DNA of 25,101 bases from Actinomycetes bacterium (GCA_023437745.1 JAEZFI010000159.1:1-25101); one strand, 5' to 3'; counted from the stretch's first letter, positions 1-7,047 are shown. Notes: a model not told the origin generated them from the sequence alone. Made by a program: numbers and translations.

Positions 1-2
1 CC

Positions 3-119
3 GACCGCGCCGGCGGCAACACCCCCCAGGCCATCGAAGTGACAGGGGGCAGTGAGCCATACCGGCACCGCCGGACTTCCCGAGCCCCAAGCATCGCCCA
101 GGGCCCACGAGCAAGGTAA
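3..119 (+). CDS. Possible 3' end of an unidentified gene (partial)
   Basis: One forward frame is open from the left edge to a TAA at 117-119. It would encode about 38 C-terminal residues beginning DRAGGNTPQAIEVTGG. The first roughly 16 codons almost all end in G or C, as real genes do in this genome, but the later codons lose that bias. The true end could therefore be an earlier stop in another frame, or there may be no gene here. No family is recognisable. If real, it converges on the alkane hydroxylase gene, with 22 bases between the stops. Confidence 0.22.
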   Translation, partial: DRAGGNTPQAIEVTGGSEPYRHRRTSRAPSIAQGPRAR

Positions 120-141
120 GGGGGCTCTTCCGCCCGGCGGC

Positions 142-1308
142 TCAGCGCCCGTAGCGGGCGAGCACCTCGTCCCGCTTCGGCGGGTGGATGTTCGCCCGGG
201 TGACGTCGCCGTCGTACAGCGCGAGCACCCGGCGGTCCATGACCCGACGCCAGATCGGCGGGAAGTACGCCAGGCCGAGCATCAGGCCGTAGCCCGACGG
301 GAGCTGGGGCGACTCGTCGAAGTGGCGGAGCGTCTGGTAGCGGCGCGTCGGGTTGGCGTGGTGATCGGAGTGGCGCTCGAGCTGGTAGAGCACCACGTTC
401 GAGGCGACGTGGTTGCTGTTCCAGCTGTGCTGCGGGGTGCACCGCTCGTACCGGCCCCGCTCGTCCTGCTGGCGGAGCAGGCCGTAGTGCTCGAGGTAGT
501 TGACGACCTCGAGGAGCGAGAGCCCGAACACGGCCTGGACCACGAGGAACGGCAGCACCTTCCACCCGAAGGCGGCCGTCAGCCCGGTGAACAGCACCAC
601 CGACATCAGCCAGGCGGTGAGGACGTCGTTGTGCCGGCTCCAGGTGGGATGCCCCTGGATCCGGAGCCGCGCCGACTCCAGCCGCCACGCCGACCGGATG
701 CCCCCGACGACGCTGCGGGGGAGGAACGCCCAGAACGACTCGCCCAGCCGCGAGCTGGCCGGGTCCTCCGGTGTGGCCACCCGGGAGTGGTGGCCGCGGT
801 TGTGCTCCACGTAGAAGTGGCCGTAGCCGGTCTGGGCCAGCGCGATGCGGCCCAGCCAGCGCTCGAGGCGCTCCTTCTTGTGGCCCAGCTCGTGCGCGGT
901 GTTGATCGCCACGCCGCCGACGGTGCCGACCGTGAGCGCGTACCCGAGCCGGTCGATCCAGGACATGTCGACGGTGGTGACGACCCAGCAGGCGAGGACG
1001 AGCCCGCAGTACTGCAACGGCAGGTAGGCGTAGGTGCACCAGCGGTAGTAGCGGTCTCGGGCGAGCTGGTCGATGGCCCAGTCGGGCGGGTTGGACCGGT
1101 CGGTGCCCACGACCCGGTCCAGGACCGGGATGAGCACGAGGATCCAGATCGGCCCCATCCACCAGAACACGTCGAGGTCCCATCGGACCGCTTCCCGCCA
1201 GGCGCCGAGCGGGAGGAGCGGCACCACCAGGCCGAGGAGCCAGAGGTAGCGCTTCCGGTCGCGCCAGGTGGCGGTGCGGCCGTCGTCGAGTGTCGCGGTG
1301 ATGGTCAT
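142..1308 (-). CDS. alkB: Alkane 1-monooxygenase (AlkB-type integral-membrane di-iron hydroxylase)
   Basis: Predicted to hydroxylate the terminal carbon of n-alkanes (or related aliphatic chains) at the cytoplasmic membrane, with electrons from rubredoxin and its reductase. The 388-residue product has the full set of AlkB histidine boxes: HELGHKK (139-145), EHNRGHH (168-174), NYLEHYG (270-276) and LERHSDHH (310-317, where the classical box reads LQRHxDHH). Hydrophobic segments lie near residues 21-35, 48-63, 95-137 and 228-268, as expected for the six-helix fold. Length is normal and no fused rubredoxin domain is present. Its ATG overlaps the upstream TetR gene's TGA as ATGA, so the two are almost certainly co-transcribed and translationally coupled. 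No rubredoxin gene is adjacent, so the redox partner must be encoded elsewhere. The exact substrate cannot be told from sequence. Confidence 0.93.
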   Translation of the reverse strand: MTITATLDDGRTATWRDRKRYLWLLGLVVPLLPLGAWREAVRWDLDVFWWMGPIWILVLIPVLDRVVGTDRSNPPDWAIDQLARDRYYRWCTYAYLPLQYCGLVLACWVVTTVDMSWIDRLGYALTVGTVGGVAINTAHELGHKKERLERWLGRIALAQTGYGHFYVEHNRGHHSRVATPEDPASSRLGESFWAFLPRSVVGGIRSAWRLESARLRIQGHPTWSRHNDVLTAWLMSVVLFTGLTAAFGWKVLPFLVVQAVFGLSLLEVVNYLEHYGLLRQQDERGRYERCTPQHSWNSNHVASNVVLYQLERHSDHHANPTRRYQTLRHFDESPQLPSGYGLMLGLAYFPPIWRRVMDRRVLALYDGDVTRANIHPPKRDEVLARYGR

Positions 1309-1889
1309 CGCTGGGAGGCCTCCTGGGGAGTGGATCCGAGGTGCGGGGTGAGGAACGAGGCGATCGCCGCGGCGACCTCCTCGGGCGGGTCGTCGGGCGC
1401 GCTGACGGCGTAGCTGACGAGCAGGCGCGTGACGATGTCGGCGACGCGGCGGAGGGGCAGGGCCTCGAGGTGGGGGAGCCGGTGGGCGATGAGCGCCTCG
1501 ACCACGCCCCTCACCTGCGTCATGACCGGCCCGCCGTCGGTGATGAGCAGGGGGAGCAGCGCCTCGGGCTCCGTGCGGACGAGCCGGTCGAGGAGGGGAT
1601 GCTCACGGGTGGCGACGAGGGCGGCGAGGAAGCCCGCCTCGAGCGCGGCTCGGGGCTCCTCGTGCTCGTCGGCCGCGGCGGTGACGGTGGCGATCAGGCC
1701 CCACGTCTCACGGAGGACCGCTTCGGCGATCAGCGCCTCCTTGGACGGGAAGTGGCGGTAGAGGGTCTGGCGGGAGAGCCCGGCCCGCTTGGCCACGTCG
1801 CCCACCGACAGCTTGGCGATGCCGTGGATGGTGGCGGTCTCGATCGCGGCGGAGAGCAGCTGGTCGTGGACGGAGGGCGCCTCGGGCAT
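1305..1889 (-). CDS. TetR-family transcriptional regulator of the alkB operon
   Basis: A 194-residue TetR-family repressor. The N-terminal helix-turn-helix is clear around residues 25-50 (VGDVAKRAGLSRQTLYRHFPSK), followed by a variable helical ligand-binding domain. It is the first gene of a two-gene operon with alkB; stop and start overlap by four bases. TetR regulators paired with alkB commonly sense alkanes, alkanols or acyl chains, and autoregulation is the usual arrangement. Here a perfect 8+8-bp inverted repeat and two TCTGTCA copies lie directly before its ATG, which fits autorepression. The ligand is inferred from context only. The ATG at 1889 is chosen because a GATTGT box ends six bases upstream, the same leaderless spacing seen at other genes in the window. 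Confidence 0.9.
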   Translation of the reverse strand: MPEAPSVHDQLLSAAIETATIHGIAKLSVGDVAKRAGLSRQTLYRHFPSKEALIAEAVLRETWGLIATVTAAADEHEEPRAALEAGFLAALVATREHPLLDRLVRTEPEALLPLLITDGGPVMTQVRGVVEALIAHRLPHLEALPLRRVADIVTRLLVSYAVSAPDDPPEEVAAAIASFLTPHLGSTPQEASQR

Positions 1890-1890
1890 G

Positions 1891-1925
1891 GAGTGACAAT
1901 CGCGCTCGATCTGTCACTCTGTCAA
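1891..1925. promoter_or_regulatory. Inverted-repeat operator before the TetR-alkB operon
   Basis: GAGTGACA at 1891-1898 and TGTCACTC at 1912-1919 are perfect inverted repeats separated by 13 bases. A direct repeat, TCTGTCAC then TCTGTCAA, covers 1910-1925. On the minus strand this region also supplies a TTGACA -35 candidate (1925-1920) and a GATTGT -10 candidate (1901-1896) ending six bases before the ATG at 1889. An operator overlapping the promoter is typical of a self-repressing TetR protein. The inverted repeat is seen directly; the bound protein is inferred. Confidence 0.6.
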
Positions 1926-1990
1926 TGTGCCGCCCGTCGCACGACGCCGGCGCCGCGAGCCATGGTGCAGGTGCGGCGAGGGCGCGCCGG

Positions 1991-2002
1991 TAGATTCGTC
2001 CG
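1991..2002 (+). promoter_or_regulatory. -10 element of the menA transcription unit
   Basis: TAGATT (1991-1996) is followed by exactly six bases and a GTG at 2003. The same hexamer and spacing occur before menD, and similar boxes with the same spacing precede hisD and ubiE, so transcription probably starts at or next to the GTG. No convincing -35 is visible. Confidence 0.55.
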
Positions 2003-2029
2003 GTGAGCTCCCTCCCGCGCGGCCTGTGA
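2003..2029 (+). CDS. Possible leaderless 8-codon leader peptide coupled to menA
   Basis: GTG at 2003 sits six bases after the TAGATT box and opens a tiny reading frame, MSSLPRGL. Its TGA (2027-2029) overlaps the menA GTG (2026-2028) as GTGA. This is the same overlap geometry used between genes of the his operon. If the mRNA starts at 2003, ribosomes would load on this short frame and reinitiate at menA. An alternative is that it is a chance frame and menA is reached from a short untranslated leader. No Shine-Dalgarno sequence is evident before 2026, which favours the coupled reading. Confidence 0.4.
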   Translation: MSSLPRGL

Positions 2030-2988
2030 ACGCACCACTCCCGACGGGTTGGCGAGTGTGGGTGCTCGGCGCCCGCCCGCGCACGCTGCCGGCGGCCATC
2101 GTGCCGGTGCTGGTCGGCTCGGCGGCGGCAGTGGGGGCGACGCCACGCCTCGAGTCCGTGGGTGACTCGCTCCCGCCCACCCTGTACTACTTCGGCGCCG
2201 AGCGGTCGGACCGCTGGATCAACTTCGTCCTCGCCATGGTCGTGGCGCTCGCGCTGCAGATCGCCACGAACTACGCGAACGACTACAGCGACGGGAAGCG
2301 CGGCACCGACGATCCGTCCAAGCGGATCGGCCCGCCCCGGCTGATCGGCAACCGGATGGCGTCGCTCGACGAGGTGAAGCGCGCCGTGATCATCGCCTTC
2401 GGTGTGGCAGGGGTCGCGGGTGGGATCCTCGTGCTGCGGGTCGGGTGGGAGCTGGTCCCCGTCGGCGTGGCCGCCATCGCGGCCGGCTGGTTCTACACGG
2501 GCGGCCCGCGGCCGTACGGCTACACCGGGCTGGGCGAGGCGTTCGTGTTCGTCTTCTTCGGCCTGGTCGCCACCATGGGTTCGACCTACGTGCAGATCGG
2601 ACGCATCACCTGGCTGTCGTTCGGGTGCGCCGTCGCGGTCGGCGCGCTGGCGACGGCGCTGCTGGTGGTGAACAACCTGCGCGACATCTCCGGCGACGCC
2701 CGGGCGGAGAAGCTCACGCTGGCCGTCCGTATCGGCGACCAGCGAACCCGTGTGCTGTACGCCCTGCTCCTGGCCCTGCCCTTCGTGATCCTGCCGTTCG
2801 TGGCGGGGCTCTCGGGGCGTCCCCTGGCGGCCCTTGCGTTCGCCGCCGTGGTCTTGGGGACGAAGCCGCTGACGACCGTCCTGTCGGGCACACGTGGCCC
2901 CGGGCTGATTCCGGCGCTCGGGGGGACCGGCAAGGTGCAGATGGCGTACGGGGTCCTCCTCAGCATCGGCCTGGTGATCGTTCCGTGA
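2026..2988 (+). CDS. menA: 1,4-dihydroxy-2-naphthoate polyprenyltransferase (UbiA family)
   Basis: Attaches the polyprenyl chain to 1,4-dihydroxy-2-naphthoate to give demethylmenaquinone, in the membrane. The product is 320 residues with the MenA opening WVLGARPRTLPAA and the first Asp-rich motif, NYANDYSDGKRGTDD, from N82 with D86 and D89. A second motif reads NNLRDISGDARAEKLTL. Several hydrophobic helices are evident, as in the UbiA fold. The frame is open further upstream to an ATG at 1927, but that extension is Arg-rich and unlike MenA. GTG 2026 places the conserved motif about ten residues in and is coupled to the short leader frame. The 3' end overlaps the next gene as GTGA. Together with menH, menD, menF and ubiE it makes this a menaquinone locus. 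Confidence 0.93.
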   Translation: MNAPLPTGWRVWVLGARPRTLPAAIVPVLVGSAAAVGATPRLESVGDSLPPTLYYFGAERSDRWINFVLAMVVALALQIATNYANDYSDGKRGTDDPSKRIGPPRLIGNRMASLDEVKRAVIIAFGVAGVAGGILVLRVGWELVPVGVAAIAAGWFYTGGPRPYGYTGLGEAFVFVFFGLVATMGSTYVQIGRITWLSFGCAVAVGALATALLVVNNLRDISGDARAEKLTLAVRIGDQRTRVLYALLLALPFVILPFVAGLSGRPLAALAFAAVVLGTKPLTTVLSGTRGPGLIPALGGTGKVQMAYGVLLSIGLVIVP

Positions 2989-4151
2989 GACGGCGACGGC
3001 TCGCAGCGCTCCTCGTCGCGGCCGCCGTGACGGCATCCGTCACGGCGTCGTGCTCCGACGGGCTCCCCGAGTTCGACGAGCAGCTCTACCAGGCGTCCCG
3101 CACCGTCGACCTGTCGTCGGGCGCGCGCGGCGATCTGCTCGACGACCAGGAGACCGGCGGAGCGCCCGACGGCATCATCTCGTTCCGCTTCCTCTACCGG
3201 TCCGAGGGCGCGAAGGGCGAGCCGACTGCGGTGACCGCCCTCGCCTACCGGCCCGACGGGCCGCCGCCGAGCGGCGGTTTCCCGACGATCGTGTACGCCC
3301 ACGGCACCACCGGCATCGCCGACCCGTGCGCGCCGTCCTACTCCCCGTCGAGCGTGGCCCTGGTGAAGGACCTCGTCGCCGCCGGCTACGCCGTGGTCCA
3401 GACCGACTACGTCGGGCTGGGCACGCCGGGCGCACATCCCTACATGAACGGTCCCTCCGAGGGGCGCGCCGTCCTCGACTCGCTCGTCGCCGCCCGTGAG
3501 ATCGACGAGCTGTCGCTCGCTCCCGACCGGGCTGCGCTGTGGGGCTACTCGCAGGGTGGGCACGCCGTCCTCGCGGCGTCCCAGATGGTCCCCGAGATGC
3601 AGGCGCTCGGCATCGTCGGCGTGGTCGACGCCGCCGGGCCCACCCGGGCGCAGTGGATCACCGAGGGGCTGCGCCGTGGCGCCGGTCCCCGCTACTCGTT
3701 CACCGTGCTGGCCCAGGTGTCGTGGGCGTCCGTGTTCGGGCTCGACCTCCGCGCCGTCGCGCCCCAGGCACTGGTCGATCGCGCCCCGGCGATCGAGGAC
3801 GAGACCGCCGCCACCTGCCCGAACACCGACCAGCTCGCGGCCGAGATCCCCGAGGCCGAGCGGGCCGGGACGCCGATGTCGTCCGTGCCGGGTTGGGCCG
3901 AGGCGCTGGCCGCCGTCGAGCTCCCGGTGGGTCCGTCGGCCGCCCCGGTGTTCCTCCAGTACGGCACCAGCGACGACCTCGTCCCGTTCGGTGAGGGGCT
4001 GCGCGCGCGAGAGATCTTCTGCGCGACCGGCACCCCTGTCACCCTGAACGCCCAGGACGGGGGCACGCACATCACCGCCGTGGATCCCCGGCCGCCGCTC
4101 GAATGGCTCGCGGCGCGGTTCAAGGGCGAGCCCGCCTCCACCAGCTGCTGA
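2985..4151 (+). CDS. Secreted lipase/esterase-like alpha/beta-hydrolase lipoprotein
   Basis: The GTG at 2985 overlaps the menA TGA, so the two genes are translationally coupled. The 388-residue product opens with an Arg-rich signal peptide ending in the lipobox TASC, which predicts an exported lipoprotein anchored through Cys23. The rest resembles secretory lipases of the LIP type. It has YAHGTTG as oxyanion-loop region, GYSQGG around the nucleophile Ser189, Asp330/331 in GTSDDLVPFGEG, and His362 in GGTHITA as the likely catalytic triad. Probable substrates are lipid or other esters outside the membrane; the exact one is unknown. Why it is coupled to menA is unclear and may simply reflect operon packing. 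Confidence 0.82.
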   Translation: MRRRRLAALLVAAAVTASVTASCSDGLPEFDEQLYQASRTVDLSSGARGDLLDDQETGGAPDGIISFRFLYRSEGAKGEPTAVTALAYRPDGPPPSGGFPTIVYAHGTTGIADPCAPSYSPSSVALVKDLVAAGYAVVQTDYVGLGTPGAHPYMNGPSEGRAVLDSLVAAREIDELSLAPDRAALWGYSQGGHAVLAASQMVPEMQALGIVGVVDAAGPTRAQWITEGLRRGAGPRYSFTVLAQVSWASVFGLDLRAVAPQALVDRAPAIEDETAATCPNTDQLAAEIPEAERAGTPMSSVPGWAEALAAVELPVGPSAAPVFLQYGTSDDLVPFGEGLRAREIFCATGTPVTLNAQDGGTHITAVDPRPPLEWLAARFKGEPASTSC

Positions 4152-4192
4152 CCGAGGCGCGAGGGATCGCGTCTTCAGGAGCCTCTCTGCCG

Positions 4193-4198
4193 TACCCT
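4193..4198 (+). promoter_or_regulatory. -10 candidate for the small membrane-anchored protein gene
   Basis: TACCCT lies about 30 bases before the GTG at 4228. An AGAGAGGA purine run (4213-4220) could be the ribosome binding site, so this transcript, unlike several neighbours, would carry a leader. No clear -35 is seen. Confidence 0.35.
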
Positions 4199-4227
4199 GG
4201 CCCCACGCACGACGAGAGAGGACCGGC

Positions 4228-4530
4228 GTGAGATCCCTGCTGCGGTTGGTGGTGTTCCTGGCGGTCGCCGGTGGCTTGAGCTACGCCGGCTACGTGTACC
4301 TCGTGAAGGACAAGGTGGTCGACACGACGCCGGCGGAGAAGGCGTGCAAAGTCGAGAAGGGCATGATCGAGAAGTCGATCGAGGCGGCGGTGAAGGAGCG
4401 CCAGTCGACGGGGCTCGAGCTCGCCGATCCCTCCACTTTCATCGACAAGTCGGCCACGCTCGAGTACTACACGTGGGAGCCCGGCGGCTTCGGATGGGTC
4501 CCCAAGCCCATCGGCACGCCACCCTGCTGA
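4228..4530 (+). CDS. Small membrane-anchored extracytoplasmic protein, possibly pilin-like
   Basis: A 100-residue protein of unknown function. Residues 4-25 form one hydrophobic helix (LLRLVVFLAVAGGLSYAGYVYL) that should anchor it, with the remainder outside. The exported part has two cysteines, C40 and C100 (the last residue), which could form a disulfide. The stretch from C40 (ACKVEKGMIEKSIEAAVKE) to LEYYTW resembles the helix-then-strand module that follows the N-terminal helix in actinobacterial type IV prepilins. However, no prepilin peptidase motif (GFTLIE-like) is present, so this is a structural suggestion only. The GTG start is chosen for the purine-rich ribosome binding site upstream. 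The gene ends two bases from the menH stop on the opposite strand. Confidence 0.75.
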   Translation: MRSLLRLVVFLAVAGGLSYAGYVYLVKDKVVDTTPAEKACKVEKGMIEKSIEAAVKERQSTGLELADPSTFIDKSATLEYYTWEPGGFGWVPKPIGTPPC

Positions 4531-4532
4531 GG

Positions 4533-5333
4533 TCAGCCGAGGAACGCCAGGATCCGCTCGGCGGTGGGTTCGGGCGACTCGAGGTGCGTGCTGTGGCCGG
4601 CGCCCGGCATGGCGGCGTGGACCGAGCCGGCGAGCCCGGCCGCGAGACGGCGGCCGAGGTCGGTGAACTTCGCGTCGTCGTCGCCCGTGACCACCAGCGC
4701 CGGGACCTCGAGCTCGCCGAGGCGTGACCAGAGCGGCTCCTGCGTGCCGGTCCCGGCGTCGCGGAGGCTGGCGGCCAGACCCGCCGGCGTGTTCGTCCGC
4801 CGCTCGTCCTCGAACCGGGCCCACGTGGGGAGCTGGGCGAAGAGGGGGCCCGCCAGCCACTCCTCCACGAAGCGGGCCACGCCCAGCTGCTCGATGCGGT
4901 CGGCGAGACGCTCGTCGGCCGCTCGCCGCCGGGCGCGCTCGTCCGCGGCGTCGATGCCGGCCGTGCCGCTGACGAGGACGAGCCCGCGAAGCGAACGCGT
5001 GCCCCGCGGCGCGTCGAGCAGCGCGGCGTGGAGCGCCATCCGTGCGCCCATCGAGTAGCCGAGGAGAGCACCGTCTTCCGCCAGCTCCAGGAGCATCCGC
5101 CCGGACGCCCACAGGTCGGCCCGGACGTCGGCGGAGCGGCCGTGACCGGGTGCGTCGACCAGTCGGCACCGGTGCGTGGCGGCGAGCCGGTCGACGAGCG
5201 GCCCCCAGCAGTCCCGGGTCTGCCCGAACCCGTGGACCAGCGTGATCAGCGGCCCGTCGCCGACGTCGACCCAGGACAGCGCGCTGCCGGGCGGACCGGG
5301 CGGGCTCGGCGTGGCGGGCGGATCGGGGCTCAC
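4533..5333 (-). CDS. menH: 2-succinyl-6-hydroxy-2,4-cyclohexadiene-1-carboxylate synthase (MenH-type alpha/beta hydrolase)
   Basis: Removes pyruvate from the MenD product to form SHCHC in menaquinone synthesis. The 266-residue cytosolic protein has the oxyanion motif HGFGQTRDCW (34-43), the nucleophile elbow LGYSMGAR with Ser94, Asp218-220 in VTGDDDAKF and His247 in GAGHSTH. The segment LVLVSGTAGIDAADERARRR and the downstream FVEEWLAGPLFAQLP are characteristic of MenH rather than generic hydrolases. The assignment is strengthened by its position head to head with menD. It starts with GTG at 5333, seven bases after a TAGGTT box on the minus strand, so the mRNA is probably leaderless. A generic hydrolase is the alternative but is unlikely here. 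Confidence 0.87.
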   Translation of the reverse strand: MSPDPPATPSPPGPPGSALSWVDVGDGPLITLVHGFGQTRDCWGPLVDRLAATHRCRLVDAPGHGRSADVRADLWASGRMLLELAEDGALLGYSMGARMALHAALLDAPRGTRSLRGLVLVSGTAGIDAADERARRRAADERLADRIEQLGVARFVEEWLAGPLFAQLPTWARFEDERRTNTPAGLAASLRDAGTGTQEPLWSRLGELEVPALVVTGDDDAKFTDLGRRLAAGLAGSVHAAMPGAGHSTHLESPEPTAERILAFLG

Positions 5334-5356
5334 CGGGCCGAACCTAGATTGTCGAG
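5334..5356. promoter_or_regulatory. Overlapping back-to-back -10 elements for menH and menD
   Basis: The 23-bp gap between the two GTG starts holds AACCTAGATT at 5341-5350. Forward, TAGATT (5345-5350) is followed by six bases and the menD GTG. In reverse, TAGGTT (5346-5341) is followed by seven bases and the menH GTG. The two boxes share the TA at 5345-5346. There is no room for leaders in either direction, so both mRNAs should be leaderless and the two RNA polymerase holoenzymes cannot bind at once. Confidence 0.65.
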
Positions 5357-7045
5357 GTGAGCGCAGCCGATCGTGACGTCGCCAACCCGGCGACCTGGTT
5401 CGCTGCCACCCTGGTCGACGAGTGGGCCCACCAGGGGGTGACCGAGGCGGTCGTCTGCCCCGGCTCGAGGTCGACGCCGTTGGCGGTGGCGTTGGCGGCC
5501 CACCCTGCGATCCGGGTCCACGTGCACCACGACGAGCGGTCCGGCGGGTTCATGGCGCTCGGGCTCGGCATCGCCACGGGTCGCCCCGCGCTGGTCGTGA
5601 CCACGTCGGGCACCGCAGCCGTCGAGCTGCACCCGGCGGTGGTCGAGGCGCACCACCAGCACGTGCCCATGATCGCCGTGACGGCCGACCGACCGCCCGA
5701 GCTGCAGGGCGTGGGCGCACCGCAGACGATCGACCAGCGGGAGCTCTACGGCAGGGCCGTGCGCTGGTACGCGGAGCCCGGTCCACCCGACGTCGGGCAG
5801 GTCGCCGGATGGCGTCACCTCGCCGCCGACAGCGTCGCCGCCTCGACCGCCACCCGTCCCGGGCCGGTCCACCTCGACCTCGCCTTCCGGGAGCCGCTGG
5901 TCGGTGCCGCCGGACCGCTGCCCGAGCGGGACGCCACGCTCGACCGGCCGGCGCCACCGCACTGGGGCATCCTCGACGAGGAGGTCGCCCGGCTCACGCC
6001 GCTCCTCGCCGGTCGCGGTCTCCTCGTCGCGGGGGCCCGCGCGGCGCAGTCCGACGCGGACCGCGACGCGATCCTCGCCCTCGCCGAGGCCCTCGGCTGG
6101 CCGATCCTCGCCGATGCCGCCTCCGGCGTGCCGGTGCCGCCCCCGCACGTTGTGTCGACCTTCGACCCGGTGCTGAGGGTGGGGGAGGTGGGGGAGCGGC
6201 TCCGACCCGAGGTGGTCCTCCGCCTCGGCGGGCTGATGGCCTCGCGGGTGACGAACGAGTGGCTCGCCGGGTGCGGCGCCACGCAGATCGGGGTCGACCG
6301 TCACGGCTTCGTGCCCGACCCGGACCACGTGCTGGCCCGCCAGCTGCACGCCGACGTGGCGGAGGCGTGTCGAGCGCTGCAGCGCGCCGCAGCCGTGCGG
6401 GCCGTGGTGTGCGCACCGGCGTGGGCGGCAGGCTGGGGGGCGGCGGAGACGGCTGCCCGGGCGGCGATCGATCGGGTGCTGGCGGAGGAGCCCGCCAGCG
6501 AGCCTGCGACCGTGGCGCGGGTGCTGGCCGGCGTGCCCGACGGCGGCGAGCTGGTGGTGTCGTCGTCGATGCCGGTGCGCGACCTCGAGTGGTACGCCCC
6601 GCCGCGTCAGGGCGTGACCGTGCGGGCGAACCGGGGCGCCAACGGCATCGACGGCGTGGTCTCCACCGCCGTCGGGGTGGCGCTCGCCGGACGACCCACG
6701 ACGCTGGTCATCGGCGACGTGGCGTTCCTCCACGACACGAACGGGCTGCTCGGGCTCGCCGCGCGCCCGGTGGACCTGCGCATCGTCGTGGTCGACAACG
6801 ACGGTGGCGGGATCTTCTCCTTCCTCCCCCAGGCCGGCGCGCTGGACCACGCATCCTTCGAAGCGCTCTTCGGCACGCCCCACGGCGTCGACCTGGCGGC
6901 ACTCGCCGCGGTGCACGGCGTCGGGCACCTCGTGGAGGTCGTGCGCACCGACCGCGTCGAGAACGTCGCGGTCCACGGTCGCCTCAACGCTGCGGTGGCC
7001 GCCGCCCTCACCCAGCCTCCGCGGGACCAGAACGACCACTCCTGA
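5357..7045 (+). CDS. menD: 2-succinyl-5-enolpyruvyl-6-hydroxy-3-cyclohexene-1-carboxylate (SEPHCHC) synthase
   Basis: A thiamine-diphosphate enzyme that joins isochorismate with 2-oxoglutarate, the first committed step of menaquinone synthesis. The 562-residue length is normal. Family marks include CPGSRSTPLAVAL near residue 35, ERSGGFMALGLG, GTAAVELHPAVVEA, and the C-terminal ThDP/Mg motif starting GDVAFLHDTNG at 453 with DNDGGGIFSF at 480-489. It starts with GTG at 5357, six bases after TAGATT. Its last nine residues (PPRDQNDHS) are encoded largely by a copy of a repeated intergenic sequence (7019-7040), suggesting the original stop has been replaced or extended. It converges on menF, the enzyme supplying its substrate. 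Confidence 0.95.
   Translation: MSAADRDVANPATWFAATLVDEWAHQGVTEAVVCPGSRSTPLAVALAAHPAIRVHVHHDERSGGFMALGLGIATGRPALVVTTSGTAAVELHPAVVEAHHQHVPMIAVTADRPPELQGVGAPQTIDQRELYGRAVRWYAEPGPPDVGQVAGWRHLAADSVAASTATRPGPVHLDLAFREPLVGAAGPLPERDATLDRPAPPHWGILDEEVARLTPLLAGRGLLVAGARAAQSDADRDAILALAEALGWPILADAASGVPVPPPHVVSTFDPVLRVGEVGERLRPEVVLRLGGLMASRVTNEWLAGCGATQIGVDRHGFVPDPDHVLARQLHADVAEACRALQRAAAVRAVVCAPAWAAGWGAAETAARAAIDRVLAEEPASEPATVARVLAGVPDGGELVVSSSMPVRDLEWYAPPRQGVTVRANRGANGIDGVVSTAVGVALAGRPTTLVIGDVAFLHDTNGLLGLAARPVDLRIVVVDNDGGGIFSFLPQAGALDHASFEALFGTPHGVDLAALAAVHGVGHLVEVVRTDRVENVAVHGRLNAAVAAALTQPPRDQNDHS
7019..7040 (+). repeat. Half copy of the REP-like element inside the menD 3' end
   Basis: This 22-bp stretch matches 7051-7072 at 19 of 22 positions, with a period of 32 bases. 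Both share the core CCGCGGG..CAGAACG.CCACT. It lies within the menD reading frame and encodes its C-terminal residues. Confidence 0.6.
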
Positions 7046-7047
7046 GC

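Noticed and set aside
1927..2025. N-terminal extension of menA from ATG 1927.
   Set aside because: It is Arg-rich, unlike MenA, and lies upstream of the TAGATT box; the conserved MenA start motif begins just after GTG 2026.
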